The notes below the pieces were generated by a model. That model worked only from the letters and a program-made list of their open reading frames with translations. It was not told where the DNA came from and did not search any database. Below, piece by piece: positions 1 to 21,700 of a DNA stretch of 64,000 nucleotides; the stretch's first letter is position 1; the number at the start of each line of letters is the position of its first letter. This stretch comes from Oegoconia quadripuncta (taxonomy: Eukaryota; Arthropoda; Insecta; Lepidoptera; Autostichidae). The stretch is taken from positions 7,596,815 to 7,660,814 of the forward strand of contig OX438742.1 of NCBI GenBank assembly GCA_949316235.1. Direction: 5' to 3'. The position numbers and the translations under genes are program-made.

Positions 1-1258
1 GGAGCGTGATTTTGATGTAAGGCACAGCAAATAACAAACAGGAAGTCAACATTTTTTTTTTCTATTTCATTTCCAAAATACAGTAAGTCACAGACTATAA
101 GCAGTTCCTTTTCTGTCTGTAATGTAGCTAAACACCCCATGACCTTCAACCCAGACATTTCACTTTTGTAAACTTAATGAAAATCAATTTTGACAATCCC
201 CAAAAATAGTCATAAATAGTCAACATTGTATAAAAAATACTCACATTATAGTTCCGAAGTAAGGCTTAAGGTTGATGAGAATATTGGGTTGAATGTCTGT
301 ACGGATCCTCACTTCTCATGTGAGTGAAAGGTGCGGAATACACACATAGTATTGGTATTGGGGGGGGATGTCTGCAAGCTACAGACGGATTGTCGGGTCA
401 CTTGTGCGACTATTTCATCTAATTCACTTTCCAGAGCATTGGTTACTGTGAGCCTGGTTCAGTCTTCTAGTCTAGAATACACACTTGATTTCAATTCCAA
501 TAAATAATCAAGACAATCATAAATAGTCACCAAGGTAAAAAAATTGTCATATTATAGTTTTGAAGATATAGTTATAGTTTGGTGAGGATACTGGGTTGAG
601 TCTTGGAAGCCAGAATCTTGAATTCTACAGAATGCTTACGTTAACTTACCTTGAACTTGGTGTCATAATATAGTTGGGAAACAGGTGACTCAAACAACAA
701 TCTATGCTATTCTATAGAAGTATGTTATCAGAATTAGAATCAGAATTATTTATTTGCTCTAAAAATGGTATACAATGACAAGGGAAAAAGGTGAACATTC
801 ATGTTTTTCCAATGACAATGCCGTGCAAATAGTAGTTTAAGTAAGTACTTGTAATTATCGTTTAACAAGCATCTGTTTTAATTCTAAACATTCTTTTACA
901 TTACAACAACCCATGTAAACTTCTATATACATTTTTGTATTGTTACAGTCACAAACACTGATATTGTGAATCTATTTATTGTGGTATTGTAATGCGATGC
1001 TGTCAACAAATTTCACTCTGTCCACCTGACATAGTAAATTGAAATGACCAATGTTATTTTTAATGCAAATATGGGTGATACAAGTGTAAAGCCTTTGTTT
1101 CGCTAGTACATTGCAGGAACTATCACTTCATAATTTCAGAACAACCACATCATAAAGACAATTCTTAAAATATTGGAATGCATGAATTTTATATTTCTAT
1201 TTTTGTTAACAGGACACCTCAAAGCATAGTTGGGAGTTTGAGGTAGTGCAACAACATC
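1..1258. other. Upstream region of PRP4, probably with 5' noncoding exon
   Basis: AT-rich sequence with no coding ORF recognised. Two diverged direct copies of a roughly 100-bp unit lie at about 190-295 and 500-600, sharing 'cataaatagtca', 'attatagtt' and an 'atactgggttgag'-like end. A pyrimidine-rich tract ending in AG at 1211-1212 looks like a 3' splice site, so bases 1213-1258 are probably the 5' UTR part of the first coding exon and a further noncoding exon or the promoter lies upstream. No TATA box was convincingly seen. Confidence 0.5.
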
Positions 1259-11806
<10,548 letters not shown>

Positions 11807-12109
11807 TGTACAGTCTCGAAGACGTAACAATCTATGTTGAACTGGCGCTAAATTGTTGTATATTTCAATGGAAATGGTCAACTGTAAATCATTTTTTAAG
11901 ATGTATATCTTAACGTATTAAGTTAGTTGGACTGTGTTTTCTGACAATGATTTAGATTACGGCCCGTCCCCACCGGAATGACGCGACTATAATATATTCA
12001 ATCCAGTCCTATTGTTTGGTTTTGATAACTGGACTACGACATATTGTGTTCATTTTCGTTCTGGCATTGATAATGTAATTAATATTCATTGGAAAGGTCA
12101 CCTGACGTG

Positions 12110-12262
12110 TATGCCATAAAATTATTGCGTTAATAAACCAGCCTGTGTTAGCATGACAGCGTTTGTCGCGTGCGACGCGACGTGAGAGCGGGATAGTTGT
12201 ATATTTCGTCCAAACAAATGAGCAGGACAAACATCTCGCGCGACATAAACGTTTATCGCGCC
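12110..12262 (-). repeat. Dispersed repeat E, copy 1
   Basis: On the minus strand: 'gataaacgtttatgtcgcgc', then a 'tttgtcctgctcat' segment and 'gtttggacgaaatatacaac'. The + strand copy at 53957-54095 carries the same blocks in the same order. It is responsible for look-alike small ORFs at both sites. Confidence 0.75.
12132..12137 (+). terminator. Candidate polyadenylation signal for PRP4
   Basis: AATAAA 326 bp after the PRP4 stop. It is the first consensus hexamer noticed downstream; transcript ends cannot be seen from sequence alone. Confidence 0.35.
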
Positions 12263-12301
12263 CCTCATGCTCCTAGTGCAGGTGTCATCACACAATTGAT
12301 G

Positions 12302-12340
12302 AGGTCTTCTTGCAAGTATGAAAATACTTGAGGAAGACCT
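12302..12340. repeat. Short hairpin
   Basis: Bases 12302-12318 (aggtcttcttgcaagta) pair with 12325-12340 (tacttgaggaagacct), with one mismatch/bulge and a 6-nt loop. The stem is too short for a typical microRNA precursor. Confidence 0.7.
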
Positions 12341-13134
12341 GTAGTGGGACCGCGAATGGCGATCGTATTGTGTTCGCTAAAAAGAGCGAATGTAAAGAAT
12401 AGCAAGTTTAAATCTTACGTTAGCTGAACAGTATATGAAATGTCAGCGTTTACTGATTACTGATTACATTAATAATTCATATTTCGAGAGTATGTTTGTC
12501 ACCCACAGAACTAGTTTTCAGCACAAAATAATAGAACTAAGCGGAATATTTCGCTTTCGGATGGTGGACCTTGGGACAATTACAATGCTCGTATATGAAC
12601 GTCATAATGCATGTTCGACGAACATTAGTTGTTCTTACAAATATTCGTTAAGTCAATGAAATTTCAGTTTTATTTAAAGCAATAATTTATTTCACATGTG
12701 CATTCAAGCTTAGACTTTATATAAGTGAAGTGTCAGTAATGCATTGTTACGTTCTTCAGGGTGGTTTCGAGCGATGGTGGTTTCCTCGCGCCGCTAATCC
12801 AGTATAATATTTATACAAACGTGTTAGTGTAACACTATATTATTAGATTCGTACAGTGAAGTGTAGTGACTGACTACCATACTGGAAATTGTGTGATTTA
12901 CTGTCGTTGCTTTATATTTGAACGGTGGGACGGGTGTGGCTTTTTGTGCGCACTCCAACTATCCCTTGACAAAATTGTTTAAAAATTTTGAATTTCACAA
13001 ATGGTTTAAGGATGTTAAGAACTTAATGTATTTTCGAGTATGAAGAGTTATTAGTTAGATAATGAGGTTTATCCTGATGAACAGAACTAGATTTGTGTAA
13101 GCGACAACGAGCGTGTAAACACGATAGAAATATA

Positions 13135-13345
13135 ACGCCTCTATTACTCAATGTAAACAAAACAACATATGGTTTAAAAAACTAGAGGCCGCGTGTTCGA
13201 TTCCTGGCGGGGTACCTGCGTTTATTTGGTTGTAGGGCAATTTTAAAGTGTCAATGTTGATAGCATTGTTATGTACCGGCTGTTTAGGATCAGATAGCCA
13301 GTCCGCCAAAGAATTTGAGGGCTCCGGGTGCGAGAATCGGGGTCC
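13135..13345 (+). mobile_element. tRNA-derived SINE (family 2), diverged
   Basis: 'attactcaatgtaaacaa', 'gaggccgcgtgttcgattc', 'gcggggta' and 'atagcattgttatgtaccgg' match the family-2 consensus seen at 25545 and 63782. Confidence 0.8.
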
Positions 13346-13354
13346 TGGGGTTGA

Positions 13355-13470
13355 TGATTGATGTGATTGGTTGGCCCATCGCTCGCTCTATAATTTGACG
13401 ATTTCTCATTGGGTAATGTTATCGATGACGATACCGATCAAGTTACATGATCTAAGGCCTGGTGTTTGCT
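13355..13470 (+). repeat. Dispersed repeat D, copy 3
   Basis: 'gtgattggttggcccatcg', 'aatttgacgatttctcattg' and 'gatgacgataccgatcaagt'. Closest to the copy at 57560-57690. Confidence 0.75.
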
Positions 13471-13770
13471 TCATGATTTCAAATTTGGTTGTTAGAGCGC
13501 GCAACGGGGGAAAGAATCGCGCGTGACGTCACTTGCAACCGCGGTTTGCTGTATCTTAGCAATCGCATATAGTTTTGTGCTGGATTTTTGTTTATAACAA
13601 AAAATTGTATAATATCTAGTCTACACGCTCGTTACGTTGCCCATGTTCTTTGGTTGATTAGAAATTAAATTGAAACTTTAAAGTCTTTTAGGGTTAAAAT
13701 CATAAATAAATTGTTTTGTAAAAATGATTAAGCATTGTTCTCAGTAAAGGGCCTTGCACACTTAACGGCC

Positions 13771-13804
13771 TCGGAGTCGGTCATTGGGCAATGACCGACT
13801 CCGA
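13771..13804. repeat. Perfect 34-bp palindrome (16-bp arms, 2-nt centre)
   Basis: tcggagtcggtcattg (13771-13786) and caatgaccgactccga (13789-13804) are exact reverse complements separated by GG. Confidence 0.95.
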
Positions 13805-16250
13805 TGGAACGTTGGGCCTCATTCGGTTGCACGTCTTGCTTACCAGTGACGCCCGCTATTTTATCCGAGTGGGACAAAACGCGTGACGTGCTTGTTCTCA
13901 CTCAAGTCTGCAATTGTTGTATGTTGAGAGGAGTGCTGGCGAATTCAAGGTCTGGGGCGCGTTCTTGCACACTCGCAAATATAATCGCACAAAATTTCAC
14001 CCCTTTCTGGCATCCGGAACGGGCATTAAATAAATTTTAGTTGAATGTTTTAAATGTTAGTACAAATCAGTTTATGACAGTTTATGATATGATTTTGATA
14101 CCGTCAGTGTCGCCACTCATAAATATTATCGAAGTGGCAACCTTAAAAAGAAATAGAAAAATGACTAAAAAGATGTAAATGAGCTTGTCATTTTAGAGTA
14201 AAAATTAAATAACACCAATCACACACCACATTAAACTCGAGCTGTCACAATCTTTACTTGCTACATATAGGTAATCTGTATTCAAAAGTGACAGCTTGAT
14301 CTGGAAAATAAAATTTTAATAGGTAGGTACTCGTAGATAAATTTGTACTTTGAACGGGGGTAGTTCCATTTTCATTTTTTCGTCTAACGGGACGTCGCGT
14401 GAACGCGCCCCTATCCAAACTCTCCTGGCAAATTTTTTTCTTGTACAGACTGCCAGAACTGCGCAGTCCTTGGGTGGGTCATAATAAATTTATTCAGAGT
14501 GCGATGCTTTTTTGACTGGGCGAGGTCCTTGGTCACAGTGGAAATAATTAATGGCAGTGTGTATTAGCGTCCTAGATAATTGTTTATGTAGAATACGACC
14601 TCAGGATGCATGCAGTGCTAAGAGATTGAAACGAGAAACCTCTTTTTAAAACAATGTGAGGCTATATTCCCTTTGCTGACTGCTTCGTCCAAATTGCATA
14701 TAATTCGGATCGTGATATTGACTCATGTGAGCATCATGGATATAATATTATATACATACAATGTATAGACAGACTAACTGAAAACTCCTTTTGAATATCC
14801 GTGTTCTTTATGTAATTGTAAGATATAATAATTGGTAATGAAATGATGAAAATCTCCTTAATGCATAGGACAAAAATGAAATATATATCTCTGTGGCGTA
14901 GCTACATTAAGGTTTCATATTGTGCCTCGACTGCCACGCCCATGTTTCGAGTTGGGTTTACGGACGGAACCTTTAGAAAACGAACTTTTCGAAAAAATCC
15001 AGGGATCGGTGTTCTTGGGCAACGCCTCCAGAATCCGATAAATCCTAGTTTAGAGCCTGGTAATTAAGAGTCTTTCTATTACTATTATCATTAGAAATAC
15101 TCTTCAGAGGAGGTTCATAGGGCGTCTTTAGTTGTTATTAGGAGTGTGATCTCCATTTTGTAGTCATATGTAAGTGCAAACAAATACTGAGTTCGGTTAC
15201 TTAGGCACGAGAACACAGGCAGTTACGAATATAGTTTTTGCATAAACACCTTAACATAGAAACTTACCGTCTGGATCATTCTGCACTGTTGCATTGTTAT
15301 AATTCTACTGAGTCGTACTATAAAATAGTCGTATTCAAAATTACGTGTTGAATTATAATAGCAAAAAGAATTTGGCATTTAGATTTTTGTAAGAACTTTG
15401 TATATTTTAATGAAGTACAGCAAGTATAATGTCTGTAGGTACTTGGATACGTGTAAAATTAAGGAAAGCGATAAGTTTTAAATCTGCAATTCTTGTTGTT
15501 CAGGTCTGGTTATGTGGGCGCACTGAGCCCCAATATATAATTGAATTGATGTTGATTATAAACATGACTGTAATTTCTTACGTCGTGCAATAATGAAATG
15601 TTGCCGATGAGAATAAATTATTTGGATATCTAATCAATATGGAGTTTGTTTTGATATTAAAGTCTAGCTGTTACCCTTTAATTTGACCGTAAGGTGGCCA
15701 TATCCATGGATTCCCGGATAATACTGACGCAGAAATATTATTTCGAGTTAAGCGATTACCTCATGGTCTGTCACACCCATATACTCAATACATTTTAAGG
15801 TTGTAATATAGAAAATATTTCAATTGTATATCTACCTACTGCTTTTAGATGTAAAACCAAAGCTATCTTTAATTTCATAGCATCTTGAATACATAAACTC
15901 CTAAAATGGTGAATAGGTCCTAATTTTTTTCTTAATCAGAAACCGTGTTTCGGGCTTAAGTTTCCTTTCAACACTGTCATGGTTTGGATTAACGTTAGTA
16001 AATAGAAAATTCGCTGCAAAACATATCCCTGAGTAAAATGAGTACAATCTCAGGAATCTCTAAGATCGTTCTGTCATGGACCTTTCTTTGGAGACCAAAA
16101 CAAGCCGTGATCGATGCGTGCATGAAACGCAGTTGCAGATGGGTTGGTCTAATAATATGAAGAAACATGTAGTGACCCAGGGGTAATAAACCGCTACGAT
16201 TGTCCCACATTTGTTACATCAATCTGAAAGTGTTAAATCGGTCATTTACG
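13805..16250. other. Intergenic sequence, nothing recognised
   Basis: AT-rich DNA with only short ORFs (78, 74 and 71 codons) that lack recognisable protein character or splice context. No RNA gene or element boundary was identified here. Confidence 0.4.
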
Positions 16251-16271
16251 GCGGCCGGCCCATAGTAGTTT

Positions 16272-16345
16272 CGAGTAATAGTCGATCAACTTATGACATG
16301 TAGTTGGATCTCTAAAAATTCATAGAAACTCGTTATAAAAGAAAA
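16272..16345. repeat. Second copy of the 6444-6520 repeat
   Basis: It shares the exact 26-bp core and the following 'ttcatagaaac'. It is flanked upstream by 'ggcggccggccc', which is not repeated at the first site. Confidence 0.6.
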
Positions 16346-16752
16346 TCTGCGAGAAAACCTTATGATGCTGTTATCACGATGTTGGTCGCCTCCTTGTTCA
16401 GCATGAAGGATATAAGGTATTACACCTAAGAAAATGTTCACTTAAAATGATTGAAATTATAAATGCTAAAACTTTTCTTCTCGAATGTACTATTTGTATG
16501 GATTATGAATAAAAGGCTTATTTTTCGTAATGTAGGGCTGTGATTTAATAATAATCAGATTTTTACAGGGGTTCGCTATGAATTGACTAAATGTTGATGT
16601 AGGTACTCCGTTTGTCGACAGGGTGCCTTGGTATCGCTGTACTGGGTCGCGCACTTCTCGGTGCTATAAAATCTAAACTACAAGACGAATTGTGAATTTG
16701 TCGATTTTACCGTTCATTAAAAAGAAATTGATTAAATCTGTGTGAAATTGAG

Positions 16753-16985
16753 GACCGATTGGTGTAGTGGATAGTGACCCTGTCAGCGAAACCAACGGTT
16801 GCGGGTTCGAATCCCACGACGGGTAAATGTTTGTGTAATGAATATGAACATTTATTCCTGAGTCATGGATGTTTATATAAATATTTATGTATGTTTATCC
16901 GTTATCTAGTTATCCATAGTACAAGCTCTGCTTAGTTTGGGACTAGACGATTGGTGTAAGTGTCCGAAGTATTTATTTATTTATA
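16753..16985 (+). mobile_element. tRNA-derived SINE (family 1)
   Basis: Head 'gaccgattggtgtagtgg', box B 'gcgggttcgaatccc', body 'aaatgtttgtgtaatgaa' and 'cctgagtcatggatg', ending in ATTT repeats. The intact length is about 230 bp. Confidence 0.87.
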
Positions 16986-17021
16986 ATCAGATTTCAAATT
17001 CTAATTACTGAGATTCAGCTG

Positions 17022-17064
17022 TGGCGCTGCTGGGACCTGGGTTGACGTCAACCCAGCAGCGCCA
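17022..17064. repeat. GC-rich palindrome, copy 1 (TGACGTCA centre)
   Basis: Outer arms tggcgctgctggg / cccagcagcgcca, with an inner perfect palindrome gggttgacgtcaaccc. It is strikingly GC-rich against the AT-rich surroundings and pairs with a sister copy 111 bp downstream. Confidence 0.92.
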
Positions 17065-17175
17065 ATTGATAATTAATTATGTACTTCCTAATTTAGTAGT
17101 GTGCGCGGTGGAATTTCAGCTTATGTAGTGTATAGATTTAGTACGATACGTATTACAATTAATGAGATATGGCTG

Positions 17176-17211
17176 TGGCGCTGCTGGGATGACGTCGTCC
17201 CAGCAGCGCCA
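17176..17211. repeat. GC-rich palindrome, copy 2 (36 bp, one mismatched pair)
   Basis: tggcgctgctggga-t-gacgtc-g-tcccagcagcgcca, self-complementary except at one mirror pair around the GACGTC centre. It shares the outer 14 bp exactly with the copy at 17022-17064. Confidence 0.93.
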
Positions 17212-17224
17212 CCAGACCACCCCT

Positions 17225-18583
17225 TTATTACCGAAGCCTGTGAAGTGAAAACAACTACCATTCCATCCGTATATTCATCGTACTCTGTGCAAAGAGTAGA
17301 ATAATATACAACAACTCTGTGCACCATACTCGTCGACACTCCACCTCTTAAAACTACGTTGCTCATAAAAATATTGAAATGCGCCATCTATTACATGTGA
17401 GTAGTACTAATACAGCGATAGAGACGTACTTACATTGTCGTATTCACAGTCAATCGATTTACTTTAGTGTGACTTTCGTGAAAAACTATCGATAGTAATT
17501 TTACAATCGATAGTGTCGATGGTTTTTCATAATATTGTTTTTAATAATAGTGGAGACAGTATCGATATCATCCGTATTACCTATAATAGGTCTTTACCTA
17601 TGAAATTACTATAAATTATACCAACCAAACAATTATAAAGTACCAATATAGGAATTTCTACCACTAGCTAATCAATCATAGTTAGCAAAGCGTAAGCAAT
17701 ATTTTACCCTTTTTACATTTTTTTTCTGATCTTAATAAATTAAGGTAGCACTTAGAATCTATCACACATCACAAGTACCTTACCTATGTTTGATAGTGTA
17801 TGTATTGTTGGTTATCCTAAATAAAGAAAATAAAAACATCAAAAGTCAATGCTATTGAAAAGTATTATTAAATGATTTCGATGACAGTATCTCTATTCAG
17901 TGATATCAATTCTATCAATAGTTTTCTCTTCATATGATGAGTTTTTTACCGTAACTAAAAAATAGGGCATGTTAAGTAACCTAACGTACAAACGTACAAA
18001 ACAAACTAAACATAGAAAACAAAAAAAATGAACAAACTGCAAAACATATACAGACAGCTGACATTTTCTATTATCAATATTCCCCCTTGTTTTTAAGGAG
18101 AGTATAGAGAGGTATCTACATGCAACACTAATGACCAACGGAATCATTCTTTCCTGTCATTAGATTGTTATTTCAGATGTTACGACGAATTACTTGTTTT
18201 GACTGAGACTGACTTACAAAAGTAAGAAATAAGATAAATAAGACATGGCTGTTATGGGCTAGATCCCTTTGCCTTCTCCTAGAGGAGAAAATAAAACTAA
18301 AAAAAAAAACCATCCATCGACTTCACTCAGTTACTGCAATTTTTGATAAAATAAAAATACAAGGAACTCATCACAAAAATAATCAATGAACTGATATAAA
18401 AATCTTTTGTACTCGCGCACCTACCGCCTGGTTAGAGGCAGTACTCACATTCGAAGGGAATGATTACGAATTTAAATATTTGTTTATAGGAAAACAGTGT
18501 TTGAACTATAAACTCAGGAATAAGCAAAGGCAGGGTGTGAAAACGATGTATCTTTCTGTATTGTTTCGCGCGAGTTGATAAGA
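17225..18583. other. Upstream region of INPP4
   Basis: AT-rich with no coding ORF recognised. The pyrimidine-rich stretch ending in AG at 18573-18574 could be a 3' splice site, so the INPP4 promoter and a noncoding exon probably lie further upstream. No TATA box is assigned. Confidence 0.4.
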
Positions 18584-18707
18584 ATGCGGTACAATAAGCA
18601 AGAACTGGTGGCACTGGCGATGACATCGCCTACGTCGCAGAATTTCGACCGTGAGGGTATTCTGGTGCTTAAAGAGAGGCAGGATGGATTCTTTCGGCGT
18701 TCTGAAG
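18584..18707 (+). CDS. INPP4 coding exon 1: start of PH domain
   Basis: It begins [19 protein letters not shown] and runs into [20 protein letters not shown], the first strand of a PH domain (EGxLxLKE...). Donor GTTAGT at 18708, phase 1. A second in-frame ATG at 18620 is an alternative start; the upstream one is preferred because [12 protein letters not shown] looks coding and frame is open. Confidence 0.88.
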
Positions 18708-21700
18708 GTTAGTTGATATTTTTCGAACAACGTCCTTTTGTGTACACATGAATGGATCAGCCTGTCCTGAAGTATCCACCAAAAAATTAAATACTTTGGA
18801 CTGCTACAAGTGTGAACAGCTAGTTTTATCCTTGGCGGCCTGTTCTACTAGCTTCAATCAATGATCACCTGTGCAATCCTAAGTAAAGGAATCTAATGAT
18901 AATAATTCCAAAAGATGACAAAATTTTATATTTTATAAATAGTAATATACTATTTGTAAAATAGCTTGAGGTTGAGAGTAACCACCTTATTTTTATGCGG
19001 TTACCTATGCTATGGGCGGTAGTTATCAAACTTATGTAGTGAGTGTTGTCCATTTGTTGCACAGGTACTGGCCCAAATTTGTATGCAGGGCCGGGCAGTG
19101 GGGCATGTTCTCTGATTACTGCACTGTCATAGCTTGAGTTTTATGCCGGGCAGCTGTACCTTGCCATAAAAAAAAACCTACGTAATCTTATTAGCATTAT
19201 GGGTAAAAGTAGAAATCTGTCATAGGAAAATAAAGAAAAATACTGGCCAAGTATAAAGACACTAATGAATGACACCATTCATTACATAGTTGAGGTAAAA
19301 TTGTAATGAAATGAAATAAACCTTTTAAAATGTTAGTTTACAAAAATAATGTAACAAATTGTTACATCCCTTGAATATACTACGTATGTGTCCACCTATC
19401 AATACAGGATTAAAAATACAACCGAACATAGAGCCCCTCCTCTTTGATTTTTTGATTGAAATCGTTGATAAACTGAAATAACTGTAGTTTATTTTAGTTA
19501 TGGATTAGGACATTAACCCTGGAGTAGAGAGCACTTTTTTTTTTAATATTGTTTTTATTTGAGGATTTTGTACACCCTGGGTGACTATGCCAGCCTCATT
19601 GATACATTCGCCTTTTTACACCTCACTCTCTTTTTGCAATGGACAATCCAACAAATTTATACAGACTGACAGCACTCCTACTAGTGAGCACTTAAACAAA
19701 TTAAATATATCAGTGATAAAGCACGTAAACCCCGGGCGGAAAGCTAGTACAGAATAAACATAAAGTTTTGAAATAGCAGCGGAATCCATTTGTGTTGTGT
19801 ATCTTTAAAAATTTCTAAAAATATAGTAGTTATTAAAGGGTTAGACTCTAACAAAAATGACCTCTTTCAAAATTATTTAAGTAGACTCCTCATGTTTAGT
19901 TTAAAAACAATCCCTTGTTACAATTCTAGATAGAGAATTGGTGTAGTGGTTAGCAACTCTGGCCACTATACCAAAAGGTTGCGGGTTTTAATCTCTAATT
20001 CTAATAAAAATGTTATCTTACAGTGTTGTATGTTAAATAATTGGACAATCATGCCAGCCACGTTTTATAGCACCGAAATAAGTGTGTTAAACTAAAGTCC
20101 TAGTTTGCCCACGGAACCCTAAAGATAACAATAAAAAAAACATAAAAAGAAAACAGCTGTGAAGATGACAAAGTTCAAGTTGACCGGAGGAAATTATAGT
20201 CCTTTATACATAACCTATCATTTGTATTTTCTTATATGTAATGTTGCCTGAATAAAGAATATGTTTCGAACATCCGTTGTCTTTGATCTCTTAATAAATA
20301 AATAAATAAAAATAGCCTTTATTCACTCACTTGTTTTGCAGGTATCTCATATTATGTTATATATATTTAGTTGTCGACATTGACTGTCCTAGGACATAGG
20401 CATCCTCCAGATGTCGCCATTGGCAATGGTCCTGGGATGTTTTGCGCCATCCCTTGAGCAGATCATCTTCCCATCTTTTACTTAGTCCTCCCATTCGCCT
20501 TTTCTTGTCTCTGGGGTACCACTGGATGATTATTTTTGTCCATTTATCTTTGTTTGTCCTCATCATATATCATACCAACGCAATTTAAGCTGTCGTATTT
20601 TTCTCTAATCTTGGAGAGCCTCCGTCTGACCCTCAGTTTGATCCCCAGCATGCTTCTCTCCATTCCATGTTGGCATTTTTTTAATTTTTGGCCTTGAAGC
20701 TTGGTAAGAGATTAGATCTCTTACTATAATCTAAATAGGGAATTATTTTGAGAATGACATCACACCTATAATATTTTTAATATACCTATGAAGGACATAC
20801 ACCACACCCTTCCCCCGCATGACTACATCCCTCCATTCCTTTACCTGCGCATGGAACATCTAAATAGTTTTACTACGGTTGGTGGTAAATAATTCAATAA
20901 ATTTAATTGTTGTTCCAGGTTCCTCAGCTCGATGGTTTCGTTTACGAGGGAACCTCTTGTTCTATTTGAAGGGTCCAGAGCCATGGCACGAGCCAATGGG
21001 CGTCATCGTACTTGGGCATCATCAAGTCAAAGTGCAGACACAAGATGAAAATGGGCACTGGCCTTTTCATATTGGTAAGCTTACACCACAAAATCATCAT
21101 GATTTAGATGTCATTCAAATAAACACTTGTTTTCTCTAACAGTGTGTACACGTCACCAATGCCCGTATCAGTAATTATTATCTGATTAATTTGCGCATGA
21201 GCATGAATGAGGCAGAAGATTTGTATTGGGATCGTAGCAAGTGGAAGTCTGTGGTGTCTGCCTATCCCTATGGGAAAAGGCATGACTTTATGTATCCATG
21301 TCATTCACTCATGTATCATGTCAAAGTGCTACAGGGGTGTGGCCGCATTCTGGTCTTCAAGAATATATTTTTGCCATTGACATGCTAAGAATAAGAAGAC
21401 ATTGACACACCCCTGGTCAATTCAGTACAACTGGGTGGATGCATTAAGGTTCCTTTACACCTCACTTGAGGTAGGAACAGCCCCGTTTTATCAACAATGT
21501 ACTAATTAATTAATGTGTTTGTTTGTAAACGCTTTAATTATTTAGTATTATACTATTTTATTAGTTAGTAACCGTGAGTTATATTAGTTAGTGGCCGTGA
21601 GTATGGGACACTAAATGAATTAAAATAATTTTTAATATTCACTAATATTGAAGTTGGATGCGTTATTCGTAGTGTGGGACAACGGTGTCTGCTACAGGAT

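Noticed and set aside
12302..12340. MicroRNA precursor
   Set aside because: The stem is only about 16 bp with a 6-nt loop, far shorter than animal pre-miRNAs, and no known miRNA seed was recognised.
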